DNA of 64,000 nucleotides from Actinomadura rubteroloni (lineage in GTDB: Bacteria > Actinomycetota > Actinomycetes > Streptosporangiales > Streptosporangiaceae). Position 1 is the first letter of the stretch. Every line of letters starts with the position of its first letter. Position numbers and translations under genes: made by a program. The stretch is taken from the NCBI RefSeq assembly GCF_002911665.1, contig NZ_MTBP01000001.1:2356001-2420000 (forward strand). The letters are read 5' to 3'. Below the pieces are notes generated by a model, which saw only the letters and a program-made list of their open reading frames with translations, was not told the DNA's origin and searched no databases. Positions 41,086 to 50,605 of this stretch are shown piece after piece.

Positions 41086-41433
41086 TCAGGGGTGTCCGGC
41101 CCGCCAGCGCCAGGCCGCGTCGGCGGCGCCGTGCGGGACAGGCCCGACGGGTTCGCGGCACAACGGCTGCAGGACGTGCGCCAGCTTGGACGCGGCGGCG
41201 GCGGGGTCGTCGGCGGGGTGGAGGCGCTCGCCCCAGGACCACCAGAAGTAGACGTCGGGGGACTCGGGCGAGGGGGCGCAGGTGACGTCCTCCGCGAGAC
41301 TCGCCGCGTCGGGGTTGATCACCCGCAGGAAGGCGTGTCCCGTTCCGGTCGACACCACCCGGCCGACCAGGCCCCGCGTGTCGAGCGCCTGCTCCAGGTC
41401 CTCCAGGTAGGCGACGCGTCTGTCGCTGGCCAC
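41086..41433 (-). CDS. Hypothetical protein (115 aa), divergent from an XRE-TPR regulator
   Basis: A GTG start with GGAAGGGG upstream begins a 115-residue soluble protein: a helical start (VAYLEDLEQALDTRGLVGRV), a beta-rich middle (GHAFLRVINPDAASLAEDV, DVYFWWSWGERLHP) and a basic end. It contains single Cys and many Trp. Similar small proteins are common beside XRE regulators in mycelial actinomycetes, but I cannot name the family. Confidence 0.65.
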   Translation of the reverse strand: MASDRRVAYLEDLEQALDTRGLVGRVVSTGTGHAFLRVINPDAASLAEDVTCAPSPESPDVYFWWSWGERLHPADDPAAAASKLAHVLQPLCREPVGPVPHGAADAAWRWRAGHP

Positions 41434-41773
41434 CCGCGCACCCCTTCCGTCGTCCGTACTCCGGCAACGGACGCGAGAATTGCAACTCTCAGCGGAAGGG
41501 TCAAGGCACCCGTCGGACGGTCAAGGAGGGGAAATCACCTACCCGGGAGCACAGATGACACCCCGCGGAGGAAAATCCTCTACCCGTGTGCCGGACGGCA
41601 CCGGGGGCGCGCTGCCATTCTTCCATTTGGGTTGGCGCGCACCCGCCCGGGAGTTACGCTCTGTGCGCGAAAGATTATCTGTCGTGGCTATAACCAACCG
41701 GTCGCCGTGGCAGGAGACGTCGGCCGCCCCCGCGGCCGGAGCCCCCGCCGAACGGTGAGGGAGGCCGGAGGCG
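41434..41773. promoter_or_regulatory. 340-base control region with two sets of direct repeats
   Basis: GGTCAAGG occurs at 41499-41506 and 41519-41526, exactly 20 bases apart. A second pair, GGAAATCACCTACCCG (ending 41545) and GGAAAATCCTCTACCCG (ending 41586), lies 40-41 bases apart. Such helical-phase spacing suits cooperative regulator binding. The region separates the hypothetical gene (minus) from the XRE-TPR gene (plus). A short open frame at 41480-41758 is not convincing. Confidence 0.45.
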
Positions 41774-43387
41774 ATGTCGGATCCCCCCCGAAAAGAAACG
41801 GACATTGCGCGCAGAATACGCGCACACGGGCTGGCCAGGGGACATTCTCCCGTGGAGATCGCGAGAGAAATCCACGACCAGTGCGGCCCGTTGTTCGGAA
41901 CGAGCGCGGTGAAGGCGCACCGGCTCGCGCACGGTGTCGCGCTTTCGGACATCGTCGCGCAGGTCAGAGCGCTTTTCGAGCTGGACGGCAAGCCCGAGCC
42001 GAAACTCGGCGAGACGCTGCTGTCGGCCTATGAGAGCGGGTACAAGCGGCCCGGCCCGGAGTACCTGCACTATCTCTGCGCCGTGTACCGGGTCGAGCCC
42101 GTGCAGCTCGGCTTCGCGAACCTGTGCGTCTGCGGGCGCCCGCACGCGGCGCCGGTCGCCGTGTCGGGCGGAGGGGACGTCCGCGCGCCCGAGCCCGAAC
42201 CCCTCGTCGGGAACGTCGTCGCCCGTCCGGAGCGGCGCCGCTGGCTGCCGGTCGGACGCGGGGAGTCCGGCCGCGCCGAGAATCCCGCGTCGATCGACGT
42301 GGGGGAGGAGGACATCGTGCTGCGTAGAACACTGCTGCAGCTCCTGGCCGGGGCGGGCGTCGCCGTCGACGGCCAGTTCCTCGGGGCCGTGGACGGGCTC
42401 CGCCGCAAGATGGACGACACGCTCGTCAACGCGACCGTCTCGCCGACCATGCTCGACCAGTGGGAGGAGACGACCCTCGGGTACGGGCAGATCTACCAGG
42501 CGACGCCGTCGCTGCGGATGCTCTGCGACGTCCTGCTGGACTTCAGCGAGGTCCGCCGGATGTGCGACATGCGCCAGCCGGTCGAACTCCAGGAGCGGCT
42601 GTGCGGGATCGCCGCGCGGCTGTCGGCGCTGTCGGGCCTGATCATGATCAACCTGGGCGACCACCGGCTCGCGCGGTCGTTCTTCCGCACCGCCCGCACC
42701 GCCGCCGACGAGACCGGCGACCGCAAGCTCCGCGCCTGGGTGACGGTGCGGGAGGCGCTCGTCCCGATGTACTACGGCGACCCGCGCGAGGCGCTGCACC
42801 TGGCGCGCAAGGCGCAGGACCTGGCCGGACGCGACCCGTCCGTCGCCGCCGCGATGGGGCCGGCGGTGGAGGCGCGGGCGCTCGGGATGCTCGCGCTGCG
42901 CGGGCGCGGCGACGCCGGGCCGGGCGCGCGGCGGGCGCTGGCGCGCGGCCGGTCGGTGTTCGAGCGGCTGACCAACGAGGACACCAACGACCTGGTGTTC
43001 GGCTTCACCGACCGGCAGATGACGTTCTACGAGGGCGACACGTTCACCAACCTCGGCGACCACAAGCAGGGCGACGAGGTGCTCAGCCGCGCGCTGACCC
43101 TCTACGCCCCGAGCGACCGGGTGGACCTGACGCTCGTCAAGCTCGACCGGGCGCTGTGCAAGCTGAACGCCGGGAACGCCGACGGGGCGCTCGTCACGGC
43201 GCAGGACGCGATCCTCGACCTGCCGCCCGAGCACCGGTCCGACATCCTGATGCACCGCGCCCGGCAGATCGGCGCCGAGGTCAAGGTCCGGCACGGGAAG
43301 ATGCCCGCGCTGGACGCCTTCAACGAGGCGATGACCGGGCCGTGGGTCAAGAGCCCCGCCACCTCCGACCCGAGTACAGAGGTCTGA
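41774..43387 (+). CDS. XRE-type regulator with TPR-like C-terminus
   Basis: A 537-residue protein. The first 115 residues carry a degenerate helix-turn-helix region (HGLARGHSPVEIAREI, LSAYESGYKRPGPEYLHYLC). A Cys-containing linker (LCVCGRPHA) and a disordered stretch follow. From about 175 there are many helix pairs typical of tetratricopeptide repeats (LGDHRLARSFFRTARTAADE, REALHLARKAQDLAG, ANLGDHKQGDEVLSRALTLYAP-like). This architecture is common among actinomycete developmental or signalling regulators, with the TPR part binding a peptide or partner. GGAGG precedes the ATG. An acetyltransferase gene follows after 8 bases. Confidence 0.85.
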   Translation: MSDPPRKETDIARRIRAHGLARGHSPVEIAREIHDQCGPLFGTSAVKAHRLAHGVALSDIVAQVRALFELDGKPEPKLGETLLSAYESGYKRPGPEYLHYLCAVYRVEPVQLGFANLCVCGRPHAAPVAVSGGGDVRAPEPEPLVGNVVARPERRRWLPVGRGESGRAENPASIDVGEEDIVLRRTLLQLLAGAGVAVDGQFLGAVDGLRRKMDDTLVNATVSPTMLDQWEETTLGYGQIYQATPSLRMLCDVLLDFSEVRRMCDMRQPVELQERLCGIAARLSALSGLIMINLGDHRLARSFFRTARTAADETGDRKLRAWVTVREALVPMYYGDPREALHLARKAQDLAGRDPSVAAAMGPAVEARALGMLALRGRGDAGPGARRALARGRSVFERLTNEDTNDLVFGFTDRQMTFYEGDTFTNLGDHKQGDEVLSRALTLYAPSDRVDLTLVKLDRALCKLNAGNADGALVTAQDAILDLPPEHRSDILMHRARQIGAEVKVRHGKMPALDAFNEAMTGPWVKSPATSDPSTEV

Positions 43388-43395
43388 ACCGCGAG

Positions 43396-44016
43396 ATGAC
43401 GACGTTCGAGGGCACGTCCCCGCAGGGCGCCGGACCGGCGGGACGTCCGGTCCCGGTGCGGCTGGCGCAGGAGCCGCCGGTGTGGCGGCTCGGGGAGCTG
43501 CGGCTGCGCCGCTACCGGCCGGGCGACCACGCCACCGTGCTGCGGCTGCACCGCGAGGGGCTGGCGCAGGTCGGGCTGCGGCCGGGCGACGGCGTGTACT
43601 ACGACCACGACTTCTTCCGGATGGAGGAGATCTACCTGACCAACGACGGGGAGTTCCTCGTCGGGGAGACCGGCGGCGCGATCGTCGCGATGGGCGGGCT
43701 GCGGCGGGCCGATCTCGTGCCGGGCGGCCGGGCGCGGGCGTTCGGCGCGACGGTGCTCGGCTCCCCGGAGCTGGACGCGGTCGAGATGGTGCGGCTGCGC
43801 GTCCGTCCCGACCACCAGGGACGCGGGTACGGCACCGCGCTGGTGCGGATGCTGGAGGAGCGCGCCGTCGAGCTGGGGTACCGGGTGCTGCGCGCCGACA
43901 CGACGTCGCGGCAGACGACGGCGCTCGCGCTCTACCACCGGTTCGGCTGGCGCGAGACGCGCCGGGAGCGGATCGGCGGGCTCGTCAACGTCTACCTGGA
44001 GAAGCGCCTGCGCTAG
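43396..44016 (+). CDS. GNAT acetyltransferase
   Basis: A 206-residue protein with an Acetyltransf_1 domain (about 35-200): LRRYRPGDHATVLRLHREGL, MVRLRVRPDHQGRGYGTALVRM (Q-x-x-G-x-G acetyl-CoA loop) and ALALYHRFGWRETRRERI. ATG 43396 lies 8 bases after the regulator stop, so co-transcription is likely. The stop shares CTAG with the convergent methyltransferase. Substrate unknown. Confidence 0.88.
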   Translation: MTTFEGTSPQGAGPAGRPVPVRLAQEPPVWRLGELRLRRYRPGDHATVLRLHREGLAQVGLRPGDGVYYDHDFFRMEEIYLTNDGEFLVGETGGAIVAMGGLRRADLVPGGRARAFGATVLGSPELDAVEMVRLRVRPDHQGRGYGTALVRMLEERAVELGYRVLRADTTSRQTTALALYHRFGWRETRRERIGGLVNVYLEKRLR

Positions 44017-44822
44017 ACGCGGCGTCCCGCGACGATCTGGGCGAGCGGGTAGCGGTCGCGCCGGACGTCGGCGAAGCCGCGTTCGGCGAGGGCGCCGGTG
44101 ACCTCGGCGTCGCCGAACACGCGGATCCCGGCGGCGCGGCCGGCCGTGCTGACCGTCAGGCCCGTCACGGGCAGGCGGGGTCGGCGGCTGGTGAGGATGA
44201 CGAGCCGTCCGCCCGGCCGCAGGACGCGGGTCATGGCGTCGAGGGCGGCCCACGGGTCGGCGAACAGGTAGAGCGCGCCCGAGCAGCACACGGCGTCGAA
44301 GGTCGCGTCGGCGAACGGCAGGTCGACGGCGTCGCCCCGGACGTACCCGATCGCGGGGCCGTCCTCGGCGACGGGCTCGGCGGCGGCGCGGGCGAGCATG
44401 CGCGGCGCCGCGTCCAGGCCGACGAGGAGTCCGCCGGGGCCGACGCCGCGCGCCAGCGCCCGCGTGACGTTGCCGGGTCCGCAGGCGATGTCGAGGACGG
44501 TCGCGTCCGGGCGGTCGCCGCTCCCCGCGTGCCGGCGGGCGCCGAGGCCGAGGCGGCGGCGCAGCAGCGCCTGCTCGGCGGCGGTGTCGGGTCCGGCGGG
44601 CCAGCCCTTGGCGAGGTTGAACCCGACCGGACGCCACACGCGTTCGTAGATGCGCGGCAGGAACGACGAGCGCATGACCGACTGCGCGAGCGTCGGCGCG
44701 GGTTCCTCGACCGGTCCGAGGAGGTCGAGGTAGCCCGCGCCGGTGTCCGGTACGGCGGGCGGGTCGGCGAGAAGGGCCAGGATCCGGTCCAGCGCGGCGG
44801 GACGCGCGGCCACGGGAGTCAT
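44013..44822 (-). CDS. Class I SAM-dependent methyltransferase
   Basis: A 269-residue enzyme. Motif I VLDIACGPGNVTRALARG, acidic motif GLDAAPRMLARA, and the post-motifs FDAVCCSGALYLFADPWAAL and RVLRPGGRLVIL are canonical. A 100-residue N-terminal helical extension (YERVWRPVGFNLAKGW) is like that of several lipid or quinone methyltransferases. ATG 44822 is the best start. It overlaps the GNAT gene tail to tail by CTAG. Confidence 0.88.
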   Translation of the reverse strand: MTPVAARPAALDRILALLADPPAVPDTGAGYLDLLGPVEEPAPTLAQSVMRSSFLPRIYERVWRPVGFNLAKGWPAGPDTAAEQALLRRRLGLGARRHAGSGDRPDATVLDIACGPGNVTRALARGVGPGGLLVGLDAAPRMLARAAAEPVAEDGPAIGYVRGDAVDLPFADATFDAVCCSGALYLFADPWAALDAMTRVLRPGGRLVILTSRRPRLPVTGLTVSTAGRAAGIRVFGDAEVTGALAERGFADVRRDRYPLAQIVAGRRV

Positions 44823-44887
44823 GCGGCTATTGGAGCACGCGTCAATTTCCCTGTCGTCCTGCTTCGTCCCGGTGTGAGCGAAGCCAC

Positions 44888-46963
44888 TCAGCCGAGGTCC
44901 AGCCCGGTCTGCGCGGCCATGAACGACAGCGTGTCCGTCATCAGGTCCACCGACCGGCTCACCGACCGCGCCGCGTGCCCGACCTGTTCCTCGTTGCGCA
45001 GCAGGACCGGCGCGTCCGACGCGGTCGCGTGCTGGAGCGCCGCGCACATCTTGCGGCCGTGGAGCGGGTCGACGCGCGTGTCCTCGTCGAAGACCGTGAA
45101 CAGGACGGCCGGATAAGCGACGCCCTCCCGCACGTGGTGGTACGGCGAGTAGGACAGCAGCCACTCCAGCTCGCCGGGGTCGTCGGCGGTGCCGTACTCG
45201 TCGTTCCACGTCCGTCCGAGGCCGAACTTCTCGTAGCGGACCATGTCGAGCAGCGGCGCCGAGCACACGACCGCCCGGTACAGCTCGGGGCGCTGCGTCA
45301 GTACCGCGCCGACGAGCAGGCCGCCGTTGGAGCCGCCGGAGACCGCGAGCCGGTCCGGGGTCGTCCAGCCGCCCGCGACCAGCGCCACGGCCGCGGCGTG
45401 GCAGTCGTCGAAGACGTTCTGCTTGTGCTCGCGCATCCCCGCGCGGTGCCACTCCTCGCCCTCCTCCGACCCGCCGCGCAGGTTGGCGATCGCGTAGACG
45501 CCGCCCGCCTCGACCCACGCGAGGACGCTCGCGGAGTAGCCCGGGGTGAGCGGCACGTTGAAGCCGCCGTAGCCGTACAGGACGGCCGGACGCGGCCCGT
45601 CCGCCCCCGGCCGCGCCATGACCAGCATCCGGACGGTCGTCCCGTCCCGCGAGGTGAAGGCGACCTGCTTGGTCTCGATCCGCGGGACGTCCACCGTGCC
45701 GGGCGGCGCCGCCCAGGTCGCGGTCTCGCCCGTCCGCGCGTCGTAGCGCAGCACCCGCGCGGGCGTCACGTTGTCGGTGTAGGAGAACCACGCCTCATGG
45801 CCGCCCTCGGGACGCTCGGAGAACCCGCCGACCGAGCCGAGCCCCGGCGTCGGAACGGTCCCGACGCGCTCGCCGGACGCCAGGTCGTGCACGGTGATCT
45901 CGCCGATCGCATGCCGCGTCCAGGCCGCGAGCAGGACGGGACGGTCCAGGTCGTCCAGGATCGCGAAGTCCGTCAGCACCGCCTCCGGGTCCTGCGGGAT
46001 CAGGTCCCGCCAGGTCTGTGGCGCCGGGTCGGACGGGTCGGTCACGCACAGCCGCGAGCGCGGCGCGTCCCGGTCGGTGAACACGTAGGCGCGGCCGTCG
46101 CGGCCGACGTACAGGCCCGTCTCGGCGTCCACGCCCTCCTGGACGGCGCGCAGCGCGGGCTTGTCCGGCGACGAGGCGGCCAGGTCGGCGATCCACAGGT
46201 CGTTGCGCGGCGCCGTGCCCTGGGACGCCGAGATCGTCAGCCAGCGGCCGTCGCGGCTCACGCTCGCACCGTAGTAGTTCGTCTTGTCGCGCCCGTCGCC
46301 GAAGATCTCGGCGTCCTCGGCGGGGTCGGCGCCGACGCGGTGCAGGTAGACGCGGCGGTGGTACTGGTCCTCGCCGTCGGGGACGTCCTCGGGCGGGAGC
46401 CGCCGGACGTAGTAGTACGCCTCGCCGCCGGGCAGCCACGCCACCGACGAGTAGCGCGCCCGGTCGATCGGCCCTTCGACGGGCGCGCCCGTCGCGGCGT
46501 CCAGGACGTACAGCAGCGACTCCTCGTCGCCGCCGCGCGAGATCTTGTAGGCGACGCGGCGGCCCTCCTTGTCGGGCTGCCAGCCGTCGAGCGTGGTGGT
46601 GCCGGCGTCGTCCAGGGCCATCGGGTCGACCAGGACGCGTTCGGTGCCGTCCGGATCGGTCGTCACGAGCACCGCGTGCTCCTGGGCGGGGTCGCGGCGG
46701 GTCTGGAACAGCCGTCCGCCGCGCCAGACCGGCGTGCCGACGTGGCCCGCGCCGAGCAGTTCGGTGAGGCGGGCGCGGAGCCGGTCCCGTCCGGGCAGGC
46801 CGTCGACCGCCGCGTGGAACAGGGCGTCCTGGGCGGCCAGCCAGTCGCGCGTCTCGGCCGAGTCGCGGTCCTCCAGCCACCGGTACGGGTCGGGCACCTC
46901 GCGGCCGTGGAGCACGTCCACGACGTCCTGGCGGCGCGCGGGCGGATATGTCGGTCGGCTCAT
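44888..46963 (-). CDS. Prolyl oligopeptidase (S9A)
   Basis: A 691-residue cytosolic peptidase. The N-terminal seven-blade propeller (about 70-400) is preceded by [20 protein letters not shown], a family signature. The C-terminal alpha/beta-hydrolase has the nucleophile Ser in [10 protein letters not shown], Asp in [18 protein letters not shown] and His in [11 protein letters not shown]; the His context differs from the usual GHG. It cuts peptides after proline. ATG 46963 is preferred over GTG 46972; neither has a strong ribosome site. Confidence 0.93.
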   Translation of the reverse strand: MSRPTYPPARRQDVVDVLHGREVPDPYRWLEDRDSAETRDWLAAQDALFHAAVDGLPGRDRLRARLTELLGAGHVGTPVWRGGRLFQTRRDPAQEHAVLVTTDPDGTERVLVDPMALDDAGTTTLDGWQPDKEGRRVAYKISRGGDEESLLYVLDAATGAPVEGPIDRARYSSVAWLPGGEAYYYVRRLPPEDVPDGEDQYHRRVYLHRVGADPAEDAEIFGDGRDKTNYYGASVSRDGRWLTISASQGTAPRNDLWIADLAASSPDKPALRAVQEGVDAETGLYVGRDGRAYVFTDRDAPRSRLCVTDPSDPAPQTWRDLIPQDPEAVLTDFAILDDLDRPVLLAAWTRHAIGEITVHDLASGERVGTVPTPGLGSVGGFSERPEGGHEAWFSYTDNVTPARVLRYDARTGETATWAAPPGTVDVPRIETKQVAFTSRDGTTVRMLVMARPGADGPRPAVLYGYGGFNVPLTPGYSASVLAWVEAGGVYAIANLRGGSEEGEEWHRAGMREHKQNVFDDCHAAAVALVAGGWTTPDRLAVSGGSNGGLLVGAVLTQRPELYRAVVCSAPLLDMVRYEKFGLGRTWNDEYGTADDPGELEWLLSYSPYHHVREGVAYPAVLFTVFDEDTRVDPLHGRKMCAALQHATASDAPVLLRNEEQVGHAARSVSRSVDLMTDTLSFMAAQTGLDLG

Positions 46964-47269
46964 GATCCGCACTGTATTCGGCGACGATCTTCGTGTGCGC
47001 GGCGCGTCCCGCCTCGTCCGGACGTGATGGGGACAACACTGTGACCTTCGTGGTTCGCGCGGGGTTCACGGGTTCGGCCGGGCCGAGGGGCGGGGAGATA
47101 TGGGGTAGCGAACGACCTCCCTCTGAGGCCACACTGATTTCGGGTCCGTTCGCCCCTGGGGAGGTCCCTACATGGCGGGTGCACACATACCGGAAGCGAT
47201 ATGCGGGCCTCGGCGGAGAGCACTGCCCGCCGGGGCGATGCCGACGGCGTGCCGGCGGGAGGTCCTGTG
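46964..47269. other. 306-base divergent intergenic region
   Basis: This separates the prolyl oligopeptidase (minus) from the HNH gene (plus). I see no gene. GGGTAGCGAACGACCTCCC and TCCGTTCGCCCCTGGGGAGG contain the complementary words GCGAAC and GTTCGC, a weak inverted repeat across about 50 bases that might be a control site. Confidence 0.35.
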
Positions 47270-47779
47270 ATGCGACAGGTCCTGCTGCTCAACGCCACCT
47301 ATGAACCCCTGACCACGCTGCCGCTGCGGCGCGCCGTCTGCCTCGTCCTGCGGGAGAAGGCGGAGATCGTCCACCACGACTCGTCGGGCGCGGCCCTGCA
47401 CTCGGCGACGATGCGCGTGGACGTCCCGTCGGTGATCCGGCTGCGCCGCTACGTCCGGATCCCGTACCGCAGCCGCGTCCCGCTCACCCGCGCGGCGCTC
47501 ATGCGGCGCGACAACTTCCGCTGCGTCTACTGCGGGCGTCGCGCCGAGACCATCGACCACGTCCAGCCGCGCAGCCGGGGCGGCAAGCACGTGTGGGAGA
47601 ACTGCGTCGCGTCCTGCATGACCTGCAACCACAACAAGGCGGACCGGCTGCTGGAGGAACTCGGCTGGACGCTCCCCACCGCGCCCTGCGTGCCGCGCGG
47701 CGCGCACTGGCGGCTGATCGGCGTCATCAACGACGGTGATCCGCAGTGGGCTCCGTACGTCAAAGAACCGGCCGCGTAG
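47270..47779 (+). CDS. HNH endonuclease family protein
   Basis: A 169-residue protein with an HNH domain at about 85-145: zinc CVYCGRR, the active-site H in TIDHVQPRSRGGKHVWENCVASC and N/H in TCNHNKADRLLEEL. The N-terminal part (QVLLLNATYEPLTTLPLRRA) is the usual extension of the stand-alone actinobacterial HNH family. It may nick DNA; its biological role is unknown. ATG 47270 follows GGGAGGTCCTGTG; a longer reading from 47201 is not needed. Confidence 0.9.
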   Translation: MRQVLLLNATYEPLTTLPLRRAVCLVLREKAEIVHHDSSGAALHSATMRVDVPSVIRLRRYVRIPYRSRVPLTRAALMRRDNFRCVYCGRRAETIDHVQPRSRGGKHVWENCVASCMTCNHNKADRLLEELGWTLPTAPCVPRGAHWRLIGVINDGDPQWAPYVKEPAA

Positions 47780-47785
47780 CCGGGC

Positions 47786-48082
47786 GTGCTGTCCCTGATC
47801 GTCCTCTACACGGCGCGGGCCGCCGAATGCGTGGCGTTCTACACCGCGCTCGGGCTGGACTTCGTGCCCGAGCGCCACGGCGACGGGCCGCCGCACCACG
47901 CGGCCGTGCTGCCGGACGGCCCGGTGTTCGAGATCTACCCGGCGTCCGGCGGCGGCGACACCGGGAAGCTGCGGCTCGGCTTCACCGCCCCGGCCGAGGG
48001 GTTCGCGCCCGGACGCCATCTGCTGCGCGACCCGGACGGCCGGACGGTCGAACTCCGGGTTCCCGATACCGGTGAAGGCTGA
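47786..48082 (+). CDS. VOC (glyoxalase/dioxygenase-fold) protein, short
   Basis: A 98-residue single-module VOC protein: VLYTARAAECVAFYTALGLDFVPE, VFEIYPASGGG and LLRDPDGRTVELRVPD. Half the size of a glyoxalase I; probably a dimer with a shared pocket. The metal-binding His/Glu set is incomplete (only the E of VFEIYP and VELR visible), so catalysis is uncertain. GTG 47786 lies 6 bases after the HNH stop. Confidence 0.8.
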   Translation: MLSLIVLYTARAAECVAFYTALGLDFVPERHGDGPPHHAAVLPDGPVFEIYPASGGGDTGKLRLGFTAPAEGFAPGRHLLRDPDGRTVELRVPDTGEG

Positions 48083-48094
48083 TAGGAAAAGACC

Positions 48095-48304
48095 GTGCCA
48101 CGTTACGACTTCCGCTGCCGCTCGTGCGGCGCCACGTTCGAGGTGTCGCGTCCGATGACGGAGGCGTCCGACCCCGCGCCGTGCCCGGACGGCCACGACG
48201 ACACGGTCAAGCTGCTGTCCACGGTCGCCGTGACGGGCGGCGCCGCGGCCCCCGCCCCGCGCGGCGGCGGCGGAGGCTGTTGCGGCGGGGGCTGCTGCTC
48301 CTAG
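48095..48304 (+). CDS. FmdB-family zinc-ribbon protein with Cys-rich tail
   Basis: A 69-residue protein starting PRYDFRCRSCGATFEVSRPM, the FmdB/CxxC regulator signature, with C-P-D-G-H as second ligand pair. The last 20 residues are glycine and cysteine only in effect (GGGGGCCGGGCCS), with four Cys that could bind metal. Role unknown; some FmdB proteins regulate amide uptake genes. The GTG is preceded by GGAAAAGA. The stop shares CTAG with the convergent DUF1330 gene. Confidence 0.85.
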   Translation: MPRYDFRCRSCGATFEVSRPMTEASDPAPCPDGHDDTVKLLSTVAVTGGAAAPAPRGGGGGCCGGGCCS

Positions 48305-48648
48305 CCCGCCTGGAGCGCGCGCATCCGCCGGCCGAGCGCCGCCGCGTCGTGGTCGGGGCTCGCGCCCTGGACGAGGATCGCCTCGCCGGGGATGTTCTCG
48401 GTGCGCAGCGGCAGGATCTCCTGGTAGGCGTCCGAGGCGTACCAGGCGCGGGCGCGGTCCAGGTCGGGGAACTCGATCACGACGACCGCGCCCTCGAACG
48501 GCCCCTCGACCACCTCGGCGTCCGCGCCGTGGACGAGGAACCGGCCGCCGAACGGGTCCAGCGTGCCCTGGATGCGCTCCAGGTAGGTGAACACGCCGTC
48601 GTCCAGCGGCGGGACGGGACGCAGGTGGGCCAGCGCGTAGGCGGTCAT
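48301..48648 (-). CDS. DUF1330 family protein
   Basis: A 115-residue ferredoxin-like (dimeric alpha/beta barrel) protein: GGRFLVHGADAEVVEGPFEG, VVIEFPDLDRARAWYASDAYQEILPLR. This matches DUF1330, whose members have no settled function, possibly small oxygenase-like. The ATG at 48648 is followed upstream by GGAGGTTCGCG, a strong ribosome site. It is downstream of ilvD on the same strand, separated by a perfect palindrome. Confidence 0.9.
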   Translation of the reverse strand: MTAYALAHLRPVPPLDDGVFTYLERIQGTLDPFGGRFLVHGADAEVVEGPFEGAVVVIEFPDLDRARAWYASDAYQEILPLRTENIPGEAILVQGASPDHDAAALGRRMRALQAG

Positions 48649-48671
48649 CGCGAACCTCCGGGGAGAGAACC

Positions 48672-48699
48672 GGGCCGTCGCCGGATCCGGCGACGGCCC
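48672..48699. terminator. 28-base perfect palindrome between ilvD and DUF1330 gene
   Basis: Arms GGGCCGTCGCCGGA (48672-48685) and TCCGGCGACGGCCC (48686-48699) are exact complements with no spacer. It lies 49 bases after the ilvD stop (minus strand). The T-rich run CAGTCTTTTCC follows on the plus strand, so as a classical U-tract terminator it points the wrong way for ilvD; it may work as a hairpin alone. Confidence 0.6.
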
Positions 48700-48748
48700 C
48701 AGTCTTTTCCCTCCGGGGGAGGCGTGGCGATGACCTCCGGGGTAACCG

Positions 48749-50605
48749 TCAGCCGCGGTCGAGGAGCGTCACGTCGCGGGACGCGCCGGTCGACGCCGAC
48801 GTCGCGAGCGCCGCGTACGCCTGGAGCGCCGCGCTGACCGTGCGCTGGCGGTCGCGCGGGCGGTAGCGGCCCAGCTCGTCCAGCAGCCGGGCGCGGCGGG
48901 CCTCCAGCTCGGCGGCCGGGACGTCCAGGTCCAGGCGGCGCTCGGGGATGTCGATGACGATGCGGTCGCCGTCCTGCACCAGCGCGATGATCCCGCCGCC
49001 GGCCGCCTCGGGGGAGGCGTGCCCGATCGACAGGCCGCTCGTCCCGCCGGAGAACCGGCCGTCGGTGATCAGCGCGCACGCCTTGCCGAGGCCGCGCCCC
49101 TTGAGGAAGCTCGTCGGGTACAGCATCTCCTGCATCCCGGGGCCGCCCTTGGGTCCCTCGTAGCGGATGACGACGACGTCGCCCTCCTTCACCGCGCCGC
49201 CGAGGATGCCCTGCACGGCGTCGTCCTGGCTCTCGAAGACCACCGCCGGGCCCTCGAAGCGCCACAGTTCCTCTTCGACGCCGGCCGTCTTGACGATGGC
49301 GCCGTCCTCGGCGAGGTTGCCGCGCAGCACGGCCAGGCCGCCGTCGCGGGTGTAGGCGTGCTCGACGTCGCGGATGCAGCCGTTCACGCGGTCGAGGTCC
49401 AGCTCGTCCCACCGGGCGCTCTGGCTGAACGCCGACGTCGTGCGGACGCCGCCGGGAGCGGCGTGGAACAGCTCGACCGCCTCGGGCAGGACGTCCGGCG
49501 ACCGCACGTCCCACTTGGCGAGGAACTCGGTCAGCGACGACGCGTGGACGGACGCCGTCGTCCGGTGCAGCAGGCCCGCCCGGTCCAGCTCGCCGAGCAG
49601 CGCGGGGATGCCGCCCGCCCGGTGGCAGTCCTCGACGTGGTACTTGCCGGTCGCGGGGGCGAGCTTGCAGACGCACGGGACGCGCCGGGACAGCTCGTCG
49701 ATCTCCTTGAGGCCGAAGTCGACCCGTCCCTCGAACGCCGCCGCGAGCAGGTGCAGGATCGTGTTCGTGGAGCCGCCCATCGCGACGTCCAGCACCATGG
49801 CGTTCTCGAACGCCTCCTTGGTGGCGATGTTCAGCGGCAGGACGGACGCGTCGTCGTCCTCGTAGTACCGCCGCGCGATCTCCACGACGGTGCGTCCCGC
49901 GTCCTCGTAGAGGCGGCGGCGCGCGGTGTGGGTCGCGAGCGTCGTGCCGTTGCCGGGCAGCGCCAGGCCGATCGCCTCGGTGAGGCAGTTCATGGAGTTG
50001 GCGGTGAACATGCCCGAGCAGGAGCCGCACGTCGGGCAGGCGGCCTCCTCCATCTCGGCGAGCTTGGCGTCGCTGATGGACTCGTTCGCCGCCGCGATCA
50101 TCGGGTCGATGAGGTCCAGCTTGTTGCCGTTCGAGACGCCCTCGACGGGCTTGCCCGCCTCCATCGGCCCGCCGGACACGAACACGGTCGGGATGTTGAG
50201 GCGCATCGCGGCCAGCAGCATGCCCGGGGTGATCTTGTCGCAGTTGGAGACGCAGACCAGGGCGTCGGCGCAGTGCGCGTTGACCATGTACTCGACGGCG
50301 TCGGCGATCAGCTCGCGGGACGGCAGCGAGTACAGCATCCCGTCGTGGCCCATCGCGATGCCGTCGTCCACGGCGATCGTGTTGAACTCGCGCGGCACCC
50401 CGCCCGCCGCGGTGACGGACTTGGCGACGACGTCGGCGACCTCGCGGAGATGGACGTGGCCGGGCACGAACTGGGTGAAGCTGTTGGCGACGGCCACGAT
50501 GGGCTTGCCGAAGTCCTCCCGGGCGACGCCGGTGGCCCGCATGAGCGCGCGGGCGCCCACCATGTTCCTGCCGTGCGTGACCGTACGTGACCTGAGCGGG
50601 GGCAT
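48749..50605 (-). CDS. ilvD: Dihydroxy-acid dehydratase
   Basis: A 618-residue IlvD, the Fe-S enzyme that dehydrates dihydroxy-acids to the keto acids of valine, leucine and isoleucine. Cluster-binding parts are [12 protein letters not shown] and [18 protein letters not shown]; further signatures are [11 protein letters not shown] and [16 protein letters not shown]. Length is standard. ATG 50605 follows GGAGAGG; a TTG four codons earlier is ignored. No other branched-chain gene is adjacent; the acetolactate synthase-like gene at 11892 is far off. Confidence 0.97.
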   Translation of the reverse strand: MPPLRSRTVTHGRNMVGARALMRATGVAREDFGKPIVAVANSFTQFVPGHVHLREVADVVAKSVTAAGGVPREFNTIAVDDGIAMGHDGMLYSLPSRELIADAVEYMVNAHCADALVCVSNCDKITPGMLLAAMRLNIPTVFVSGGPMEAGKPVEGVSNGNKLDLIDPMIAAANESISDAKLAEMEEAACPTCGSCSGMFTANSMNCLTEAIGLALPGNGTTLATHTARRRLYEDAGRTVVEIARRYYEDDDASVLPLNIATKEAFENAMVLDVAMGGSTNTILHLLAAAFEGRVDFGLKEIDELSRRVPCVCKLAPATGKYHVEDCHRAGGIPALLGELDRAGLLHRTTASVHASSLTEFLAKWDVRSPDVLPEAVELFHAAPGGVRTTSAFSQSARWDELDLDRVNGCIRDVEHAYTRDGGLAVLRGNLAEDGAIVKTAGVEEELWRFEGPAVVFESQDDAVQGILGGAVKEGDVVVIRYEGPKGGPGMQEMLYPTSFLKGRGLGKACALITDGRFSGGTSGLSIGHASPEAAGGGIIALVQDGDRIVIDIPERRLDLDVPAAELEARRARLLDELGRYRPRDRQRTVSAALQAYAALATSASTGASRDVTLLDRG

